Below are positions 36,908-43,165 of a DNA stretch of 64,000 nucleotides, one piece after another (position 1 is the first letter of the stretch; every line of letters starts with the position of its first letter). The position numbers and the translations under genes were made by a program. The DNA comes from Phosphoribacter sp037045055 (GTDB taxonomy: Bacteria > Actinomycetota > Actinomycetes > Actinomycetales > Dermatophilaceae): assembly GCA_037045055.1 (NCBI GenBank), contig JBAOHJ010000001.1:310001-374000 (forward strand), written 5' to 3'. Under the pieces are notes generated by a model. The model saw nothing but the letters and a program-made list of their open reading frames with translations, did not search any database and was not told the DNA's origin.

Positions 36908-38569
36908 TCAGAAGTGTCGACCGGGCTGCTCCCAGAACCGCGGCAGGCCCCGGTCCTCGGAGATCGCCTTGGCGGCGATGTAGCCGCTGCCTCGTCCGAT
37001 GCCCGCCGCGGAGTGGATGTTCGAGGAGGCGTGGTAGAGGTTCGCGATCGGGCTGCGGACCGTGGCCAGCTCGGTGAACGGGCGGTAGCGGCCCAGCTGC
37101 GAGGCAACCATCGACCCCTCGGTCCACCCGCCTTCGAGCATGTCCGGGTGACCGGCCTGCACGTCGTACGGGGTGTAGATCCGGCTGGCGATGACGTTGT
37201 CCCGGGTCATGTTCGGGGCGTAGGTCTGCCACTTGTCGAGCCACTGGTTGACGAAGTCGTCGCGGATCCGGCCCCAGTCGCGCCCGGAGAAGAACCGGGC
37301 CGGCGCGGTGAAGTCCTCGATGAGGATGGTGTTCTTGCCCTCCGGGGCCCGGGTGCGGTCCCAGATGCTGTCCGGGGCGGTGAGCACGTAGAGCTGCTGT
37401 GGGTAGCCCAGCAGGAAGATGTCGTGCTGGTACTTCGACGCCAGGTAGTCGGGGTCCTTCGCTCCGGTGTAGAGCCGGGGCTGGGTGCCCACGCCGGGGT
37501 TGATGTTCTCCGCGGTGTACTGCGGCAGCTCGTGCATGGCGACGTTGCCCCAGAGGATCTGGCCGCGGTCGTAGTGGATGTTGTTGAGCCGGTGGCGGAC
37601 CTGGTCGTTGATCTGCTGGTCGCGCAGCAACCGCAGGTAGGTCTGCGGCATGCCCAGGTCGGACACGACGATGTCGGCCGTGATCGACGAGCCGTCCGAG
37701 AGCCTGACCCCGGTGGCCTTGCCGCCCTCGACGACGATCGAGTCGACGTCCTGGCCGGTGAAGTAGTCCACGCCCATCGCCTTGCCGGCGCTGACCAGCG
37801 AGTCGGTGATGGTCTGGGTGCCACCCCTGACGATGGCGGCCGGCTCGAAGGACAGCACCAGGCCCATGACGTGCACGAGGGTCTGCAGCCCGCCCGGGTC
37901 GTCGGGGAAGCAGCCCCCGGAGGTCGGCGTCGCGCGCATGAACAGGGTGCGCAGCTCGTCGCTCTCGAAGTAGTCGTAGGCCATCTGCCGGATCGACATG
38001 AACTGGTGGATCGGCTCCAGGCCGCTGTCCGGGATGGTCAGCAGCTCTTCGAGGGCATCGGGCTGCGGGTAGGGCGGCGGGGTGACGAAGCGGTGCTTGT
38101 GGAAGGCGGCCTTCCAGTACTTGTTGTACTGGTCGAACAGGCGCAGGTAGGCGTCGGCGTCGCGCTGCGAGAACGCCTTGATCTGGTCGTAGGTCTTGTC
38201 GACGTTGTCCTGGGCGAGCTCGGTGCGCCCGGTGATCGGGTCGACGACGCGGTAGGCCGAGTAGCCGATGAAGCTCGACCCGTCGTCGTAGATCATGCCC
38301 TCGTTCTGCTCGGGGAACACGTACTCCAGGCCGTGCTCGCGCAGGTTGAAGTCGTCGTAGGCGGGGTGGCCGTAGAACCGGGTGAAGTGGGCGCAGGGGT
38401 TCTGCCGGAAGCCCGGGGCCGGGCCCTCTTCGCTGATCGCCCCACCACCGAACGCGGTGTGCTTCTCCAGGACGGCCGTCTTCAGGCCGGCCTTGGCCAG
38501 GTAGCAGGCCACGATGGTGCCGTGGTGACCGCCACCGATGACCACTGCGTCGTACTTCGCGTCCGCCAT
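36908..38569 (-). CDS. FAD-dependent oxidoreductase, phytoene dehydrogenase-like
   Basis: The 553-aa protein has the dinucleotide motif VVIGGGHHGTIVACYLAKAG, GGGAISEE, and the C-terminal FAD closing motif NLYHASSNIHSAAGIGRGSG. Relatives include carotenoid desaturases and other membrane-associated dehydrogenases. It is the first structural gene after the IclR site region, and the ETF pair follows within 50 nt, so it is a likely electron donor to ETF. Substrate unknown. Confidence 0.88.
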   Translation of the reverse strand: MADAKYDAVVIGGGHHGTIVACYLAKAGLKTAVLEKHTAFGGGAISEEGPAPGFRQNPCAHFTRFYGHPAYDDFNLREHGLEYVFPEQNEGMIYDDGSSFIGYSAYRVVDPITGRTELAQDNVDKTYDQIKAFSQRDADAYLRLFDQYNKYWKAAFHKHRFVTPPPYPQPDALEELLTIPDSGLEPIHQFMSIRQMAYDYFESDELRTLFMRATPTSGGCFPDDPGGLQTLVHVMGLVLSFEPAAIVRGGTQTITDSLVSAGKAMGVDYFTGQDVDSIVVEGGKATGVRLSDGSSITADIVVSDLGMPQTYLRLLRDQQINDQVRHRLNNIHYDRGQILWGNVAMHELPQYTAENINPGVGTQPRLYTGAKDPDYLASKYQHDIFLLGYPQQLYVLTAPDSIWDRTRAPEGKNTILIEDFTAPARFFSGRDWGRIRDDFVNQWLDKWQTYAPNMTRDNVIASRIYTPYDVQAGHPDMLEGGWTEGSMVASQLGRYRPFTELATVRSPIANLYHASSNIHSAAGIGRGSGYIAAKAISEDRGLPRFWEQPGRHF

Positions 38570-38740
38570 GGCTGTCTCTCCTGTGATGTGGTGGGCCGAT
38601 GGATCTGGGTGCTCGAGGCGTCGCCCGGCATCCGACGGGCCGCCCGACGGGGCCGGACCCGGGGGTGTTGGAGACGGGTCGTTCGGTCGGGCTCAGCCTG
38701 CTCCGTGTGGTGTCCGACACACCAGGAAAACCTTGCTACT

Positions 38741-38755
38741 TTTCGGGTGCCGAAA
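38741..38755. promoter_or_regulatory. Candidate IclR-family operator palindrome
   Basis: TTTCGGGTGCCGAAA is a 15-bp inverted repeat with 6-bp arms, the size and arrangement of sites bound by IclR-family regulators. It lies 172 nt upstream of the FAD oxidoreductase gene and next to the iclR-type gene. Confidence 0.5.
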
Positions 38756-38819
38756 CGCCGACCGCTCGGGGCGGCGGCCCCCGCGACGCGCTGACGTCCC
38801 TCGGCACCGTTGCGCCACA

Positions 38820-38844
38820 ACGGCATACCAGCCCGGTATGCCGT
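38820..38844. repeat. 10-bp inverted repeat made of two GGTATGCCG words
   Basis: Left arm acggcatacc (38820-38829), 5-nt loop, right arm ggtatgccgt (38835-38844), about 50 nt after the iclR-type stop. There is no T-run, so terminator function is uncertain. Confidence 0.75.
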
Positions 38845-38894
38845 CATCTGGCCACCCTGGCCTCCGCCGCGCCGGACGCAGGTCACGCCTCGGC

Positions 38895-39704
38895 TCAGCG
38901 CCGCTCGACCAGCTCCTCGATCTCCATGGCGGTATGCCGCAGCGGCTCCAGGTAGCGGCTCACCGCCCGGGCCGTCGACATCGCCGAGCGGCGCCAGGTG
39001 ACGTTGACCGTGGCGATGGCGTAGCCGGCTCTGATCGGCACGGCGATCGACTGGCGACCGTCGTCGAACTCGGCTCGCGACCGGTCGTAGTCACCGCCGT
39101 GGTCGGTCAGTCGCAGGGCGTACCCACGGGCCCGACACGCCCGCAGGGCGGCGGCGAGCTTGTCCGGGTCGCGCGCCAGGGCGTTGCCAGGCCGCTCGTC
39201 GGCGGCCAGACGGCCGACGAGGTCCTGGCGCAGATCGGGCGCGCAGTGCGCGAGGAACGCCTGACCACTGGCCGAGCGCAGCAGGTTCGCCCGGTAGGTG
39301 GTGTGCGCACGGAAGTGCACGTCGTCCACGAGGGCTCGGCGGCTGGTGGTGTCGAGCATCTCCATCCAGGTCGCGCGCAGGACGCACAGCACGGACGGCC
39401 AGCCGGTCTGCGCGGTGAGCCGCTCGAGCGTCGGGCCGGCCATCTCCCCGAGCCAGCTGGCATCGTCCGGGCTGGCGTGGTATCGCTCCAGGCTGCGGCT
39501 GGGCAGGAACGCGCCATCGCCCAGTCGCTGCCAGACCATGCCGTGCTGGTTGGCCGTGACGAGAATGCGGGTGAGGCTGGCCTTGGGGATGCCGGTGGCC
39601 AGGAACAGCTCGTGCAAGGTGGCAGCGCCGAGCCGGTGCAGGGTCGTGATGACCTGCAGCCCACGCCCCAGGGAGGCGATGGGGTCGACCTGGTAGCTGC
39701 GCAC
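38895..39704 (-). CDS. IclR family transcriptional regulator
   Basis: The 269-aa protein has an N-terminal winged helix (ASLGRGLQVITTLHRLGAAT to KASLTRILVTANQHGMV) and an IclR effector-binding domain with SGQAFLAHC and SIAVPIRAGYAIATVNVTW. IclR proteins usually sense a small organic acid or aromatic compound and control adjacent catabolic genes. It is codirectional with the cluster it precedes. The GTG start follows AAAGGGG. Confidence 0.9.
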   Translation of the reverse strand: MRSYQVDPIASLGRGLQVITTLHRLGAATLHELFLATGIPKASLTRILVTANQHGMVWQRLGDGAFLPSRSLERYHASPDDASWLGEMAGPTLERLTAQTGWPSVLCVLRATWMEMLDTTSRRALVDDVHFRAHTTYRANLLRSASGQAFLAHCAPDLRQDLVGRLAADERPGNALARDPDKLAAALRACRARGYALRLTDHGGDYDRSRAEFDDGRQSIAVPIRAGYAIATVNVTWRRSAMSTARAVSRYLEPLRHTAMEIEELVERR

Positions 39705-39805
39705 GCGAGGCCCCTTTCGCGCGGATCAGTATCGCCGAGGCCCGGTGGCGCGAGTCAAGAGCACCCGCCCGGCTCGTGCCACCGTCGGGTCGCGGCCGGC
39801 CGGGG

Positions 39806-40678
39806 CTACGTCGGGCTCGGCGGGGTCAACCCGACCAGGGTCGCCGACTGCGCCCACAGGCGGGCCGCCAGGGCGGTATCGCGGGATCGGCGCGAGGAGC
39901 GCTTCGGGCCCCGCGCGGTGAAGTAGCGGCCCGATACCCCCTGCACCTGCGGCGAGCTGGCCAGGTAGACCGACGCGCGCGCACCCCGTGCGGGGCTCTT
40001 CATGAACGGCGCGACGACGCCGGACAGCAGGCGCATCGCCGGGGTCGGGTCGGCCTTGCCGAAGCCGGTGCGGACCACCCCGGGGTGCAGGACGGTGGCC
40101 GTGACCCCGGAGCCGGCCAGCCGCCGGGACAGCTCGTAGGTGAACAGGACGTTGGCCAGCTTGGACTGGCTGTAGGCCTGCTGCCCGCGGTATCCCCGCT
40201 CCCCCTGCAGGTCCTCCAGGGCGATCCGCCCGATCGCCTGCGCGCCCGAGGACACGGTCACCACCCGGGCAGGTGCGCTGGCCCGGAGGCGATCCAGCAG
40301 CACGTTGGTGAGCAGGAACGGGGCCAGGTGGTTGAGCGCGAAGGTCAGCTCCAACCCGTCCTCGGTCACGTGGCGCGTGGCCCAGAAGCCACCGACGTTG
40401 TTGACCAGCACGTCCAGGCGCGGGTATGCCGTGAGCACCGCCTCGGCCAGCCGGCGCACCTGCCGCTGGGCGGACAGATCGGTGACGAACGCGTCGACCT
40501 GCCCACCCTCGGCCCGGATGCGCTCGGCGGCATACTCGCTGCGCTGCGGATCGCGCCCGACGATGCCGACCCGCGCGCCCATCCGCGCCAGCCCGGTCGC
40601 CGTGGCCAGGCCGATGCCACCGGTCCCGCCGGTGACCAGCACGGTCTTGCCGGTCATCGGCGGGGCAGTCCCGGCCAT
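39806..40678 (-). CDS. SDR family oxidoreductase (retinol dehydrogenase-like)
   Basis: The 290-aa protein has TGGTGGIGLATATGLA, NNVGGFW, TVSSGAQ and the catalytic YSQSKLANVLF, with PGVVRTGFG typical of the WWOX/retinol dehydrogenase-like group. It starts 2 nt after the F420 reductase stop, so the two form an operon. Substrate unknown. Confidence 0.9.
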   Translation of the reverse strand: MAGTAPPMTGKTVLVTGGTGGIGLATATGLARMGARVGIVGRDPQRSEYAAERIRAEGGQVDAFVTDLSAQRQVRRLAEAVLTAYPRLDVLVNNVGGFWATRHVTEDGLELTFALNHLAPFLLTNVLLDRLRASAPARVVTVSSGAQAIGRIALEDLQGERGYRGQQAYSQSKLANVLFTYELSRRLAGSGVTATVLHPGVVRTGFGKADPTPAMRLLSGVVAPFMKSPARGARASVYLASSPQVQGVSGRYFTARGPKRSSRRSRDTALAARLWAQSATLVGLTPPSPT

Positions 40679-40680
40679 CG

Positions 40681-41358
40681 TCAGCGCACGATCTTGACGT
40701 TGAACATCGGGGTGCCGAGCGCTCCCATGATCCGCAGCCACAGGGGCAGGAACATCTCGGTCCCCCGGGCGGTCTCGATGCCGCCGAGGTCGACGACGTC
40801 GGTGTGCCCGAAGCTGCGCAGCAGGTCGACGACCGTGCTCTTCGCGGCCGCGTCGTCCCCCGAGACGAACACCGTGGACGGCTCGCCGAGCCGGTCGGGG
40901 TGGACCATGAGCGGCGCCGTGAGCGTGTTGAGGGTCTTCACCACGCGGGACTGCGGGAAGGCGCGTTGGATCTGCTCGCCCAGGGAGTCGGTGTCCTTGA
41001 CCGAGAGGGTGGGCGGGAACCCGGCCGAGAAGTCCAACGGGTTGGAGAGGTCGAGGATCACCGTGCCGGCGAGGTTGGCGGCGCCGGCCGACTCCAGGGC
41101 CGGGATCGCACCGGCGCCGGTGGTCGCGTTGACGACCAGTGCCGCGTCGGCCGCTGCGGCGGCGAAGGTCGCGACCCCGATCCCGGCATGGCCGGCGAGC
41201 CAGGCGGGCAGGGGTGGGTTGCCCATGCCGTCGGGCTCGGTGCGAGCCAGGGTGGCCTCGGGGTCGCGGGTGCCGATGACGACATCGTGGCCGAGGTCGT
41301 GCAGCCGGGCGGCGAGCGCCTGCCCGACCATGCCGGTGCCGAAGACGGCGATCTTCAT
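40681..41358 (-). CDS. NADPH-dependent F420 reductase-like protein
   Basis: The 225-aa protein has an N-terminal Rossmann motif MKIAVFGTGMVGQALAARL, GHDVVIGTRDP and LDLSNPLDFSAGFPP, as in the NpdG/F420-NADP oxidoreductase family. Members move hydride between NADPH and F420, or act on other substrates. Start at 41358 follows GAGGAG. It is divergent from tetR over two palindromic operators, which suggests TetR represses it. Confidence 0.85.
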   Translation of the reverse strand: MKIAVFGTGMVGQALAARLHDLGHDVVIGTRDPEATLARTEPDGMGNPPLPAWLAGHAGIGVATFAAAAADAALVVNATTGAGAIPALESAGAANLAGTVILDLSNPLDFSAGFPPTLSVKDTDSLGEQIQRAFPQSRVVKTLNTLTAPLMVHPDRLGEPSTVFVSGDDAAAKSTVVDLLRSFGHTDVVDLGGIETARGTEMFLPLWLRIMGALGTPMFNVKIVR

Positions 41359-41435
41359 GGAGTGCTCCTCGTGGTCGGGGTGTCCGGGTGTGGTGGGGTC
41401 GGGGTTGCGGATGACGAGCCTGCTCGGACCAAGGT

Positions 41436-41449
41436 AGACAGGTCTGTCT
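41436..41449. promoter_or_regulatory. TetR operator candidate, site 1
   Basis: AGACAGGTCTGTCT is a perfect inverted repeat (arms AGACAG/CTGTCT around GT). It shares the 12-mer AGACAGGTCTGT with site 2 and lies between the F420 reductase and tetR starts. Confidence 0.8.
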
Positions 41450-41460
41450 TTGACCACGCT

Positions 41461-41476
41461 AACAGACAGGTCTGTT
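41461..41476. promoter_or_regulatory. TetR operator candidate, site 2
   Basis: AACAGACAGGTCTGTT is a perfect 16-bp inverted repeat with 7-bp arms, 62 nt upstream of the tetR start. Two copies in a divergent promoter fit autoregulation plus control of the reductase-SDR operon. Confidence 0.8.
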
Positions 41477-41537
41477 CCGTGCAAGGTGTACTCTGGCAGT
41501 CGCCGCCGACGACGACCCGGGACTGCGAAGGAGGGCG

Positions 41538-42128
41538 ATGGCGACCTTGGCACCGCCCGGCCCGCGGGCGGCACGCGAGCGCATCCTGCAGACGGCGTTC
41601 GTGCTGTTCTACGCCCACGGCATCCGGGCCGTCGGCGTCGACCGGATCATCGCCGAGTCCGGGGTCGCCAAGGCGACCTTCTACCGCCACTTCCCCGCCA
41701 AGGACGATCTCGTCCTGGCCTACCTCGACCAGGTCGACCAGGTGTGGAGTGCCCAGCTGCGCGAGGCGGCCGAGGCGGCCGGGCCGGACCCCGCCGACCA
41801 GCTCGTCGGGCTCTTCGATGCCCTCCGCTCGGCGTGTCGCAGGGACGGCTACCGAGGCTGCGCCTTCCTCAACGCCGCCGGCGAGTCCCAGCCGGGCACG
41901 CCCATCCACGCCAGGACGGTCGCGCACAAGGCGGCCGTGCTGGCGTGGGTGCGGGACCTGGCCCAACGTGCCGGGGCGCGGCAGCCGGACGAGCTGGCCC
42001 GCTCGATTACCTTGCTGTTGGACGGCGGGCTGGCCAGCGGGTCGCTCGACGCCAGTCCGCTCGCCCCGCAGGCCGCCCGGGCTGCGGCCCGCGCCCTGGT
42101 GCACGCCGCAAGGCTCGAGCGACGCTAA
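41538..42128 (+). CDS. TetR family transcriptional regulator
   Basis: The 196-aa protein has the TetR helix-turn-helix (RERILQTAFVLFYAHGIRAV, ESGVAKATFYRHFPAKDDLV) and a C-terminal ligand domain with GCAFLNAAGE. The start follows GGAGGG. It is divergent from the F420 reductase/SDR pair with two matching palindromes between them, a classical repressor arrangement. Confidence 0.92.
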   Translation: MATLAPPGPRAARERILQTAFVLFYAHGIRAVGVDRIIAESGVAKATFYRHFPAKDDLVLAYLDQVDQVWSAQLREAAEAAGPDPADQLVGLFDALRSACRRDGYRGCAFLNAAGESQPGTPIHARTVAHKAAVLAWVRDLAQRAGARQPDELARSITLLLDGGLASGSLDASPLAPQAARAAARALVHAARLERR

Positions 42129-42222
42129 CCGGTAGGCCGCGTGTCGCTCACCTCGTGGGTCGGCTGTGGTGATGCCCGGTGGTGCCCGTCACGGATCAGG
42201 TCGCCCCCGGCTGACCGTCGGC

Positions 42223-42399
42223 CTACCGCGTGTCGCCGGGGTCGGCCCGCCCGCCGGGGTCGGGGTTGGCCACGACTCCTCGACGCTGCAGCTCTCGGTC
42301 GATCCGCAGCTCCTCGTCGTCGGTGAGGATGCCGGGCTCGCCGCTCGGGCGCGGATCCTGCTTCGGGTCCGGTGTGGCCGGGCCAGGTGATCCCCCCAC
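42223..42399 (-). CDS. 58-aa hydrophilic hypothetical protein
   Basis: GTG at 42399 follows AGGAAGGGG at 7 nt. The product is Pro/Gly/Asp-rich with a short charged helix ILTDDEELRIDRELQRRGV in the middle. GC at third positions is high, unlike the other frames here. It has no recognised family. It could be a small stress-island protein. Confidence 0.5.
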   Translation of the reverse strand: MGGSPGPATPDPKQDPRPSGEPGILTDDEELRIDRELQRRGVVANPDPGGRADPGDTR

Positions 42400-42485
42400 G
42401 ACGCCACCCCTTCCTGCTCGCGGTCCTCCTCGTGCCTGCATTACCCGGCTGCGCCGTGGGTATGCCCGCACGAGGAGGTATGTCC

Positions 42486-43001
42486 ATGGAGAAGACGACG
42501 AGCACCGTCGCCCGCGTCGGCCAGCGCCTGCGAGCCCAGCACGCCGATATCTGCGGACGGCTGCGGGCGCTGGGGCGAGCCGGGCCGCTCGACCGCGACG
42601 CATTGGTGCACGAGGTGTTGCGGTGGTGCGCGGCCCACGAAGCGGTGGAAGGGGCCTACCTGCACTCGGTGATGGGGAACGCCGCGGCTCGCGAGGGCGA
42701 GCAGGAGGCGCTGGGTCTGGCCCTGGGGTCGCTGCAGCGCCTGGGTGGCGAGAGTCCCTCGTTCGACGAGTTGCTCGCCACCATCACCACGGCGATGCGC
42801 AGGCATTTCGACTCCGAGGAGCGCGAGCTGCTCCGCGCTGACCTGAGCCCGCAGCAGTGTGGCGAGGCACACCGGGCTCTCGACATCGTCGACGAGATGG
42901 CCACCCAGTCGGGCGGGCCCTTCACCGCCGCCGACGACTTCGCGACGATGCGCCGGACCGCTCGTCAGCAGGTGGCCCTGCTCGCGGCGCAGGTGAGGTG
43001 A
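42486..43001 (+). CDS. Hemerythrin-like HHE-domain protein 1
   Basis: The 171-aa helical protein has histidines and acids spaced as in hemerythrin/HHE domains (RLRAQHADICGRL, WCAAHEAVEGAYLH, MRRHFDSEERELL), which bind a di-iron centre and may sense or buffer O2, NO or iron. Two ATGs compete; the second (42486) has AGGAGG at 7 nt while the first has it at 1 nt, so the second is chosen. One of three such genes in this island. Confidence 0.8.
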   Translation: MEKTTSTVARVGQRLRAQHADICGRLRALGRAGPLDRDALVHEVLRWCAAHEAVEGAYLHSVMGNAAAREGEQEALGLALGSLQRLGGESPSFDELLATITTAMRRHFDSEERELLRADLSPQQCGEAHRALDIVDEMATQSGGPFTAADDFATMRRTARQQVALLAAQVR

Positions 43002-43061
43002 GCCGGCGCTGCCCCGAGGCGTCCTCGCGGGCACCGGGGTGAGCAGCTCGCCCCGGGCGGC

Positions 43062-43165
43062 CACGGTCACGGCTACCCAGCCCGCCTCACGGTCACCCAG
43101 CCCGCGTCATGGTCACCCGGCCGAGGCACGGTCACCCAGCCGCGTCACGATTCACCCGATCGAGG
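43062..43165. repeat. About five imperfect 19-26-bp tandem repeats
   Basis: Copies of a cacggtcacccagcccgcgt-like unit run from 43062 to about 43165, spanning the gap between the hemerythrin gene and the hybrid kinase. The last copies cover the kinase stop codon at 43145, so the kinase C-terminus ends inside the array. Confidence 0.65.

Larger units (their letters stand above)
38570..38894. other. Control region between IclR gene and catabolic cluster
   Basis: A 325-nt non-coding stretch upstream of the FAD oxidoreductase gene. It contains a 15-bp palindrome (38741-38755), a second imperfect site TGGTGT-CCGAC-ACACCA (38708-38724), and a 10-bp-arm hairpin (38820-38844). The AT-richest part, 38724-38756, is the likely promoter area. 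No ORF of merit. Confidence 0.6.

Noticed and set aside
42125..42505. Alternative minus-strand frame over the 58-aa hypothetical gene
   Set aside because: Arg/Pro/His-rich without a ribosome site; the 58-aa frame has better codon use and a good Shine-Dalgarno.
43062..43165. Short tandem repeats as a CRISPR array
   Set aside because: Units are contiguous and imperfect with no unique spacers and no cas genes nearby.
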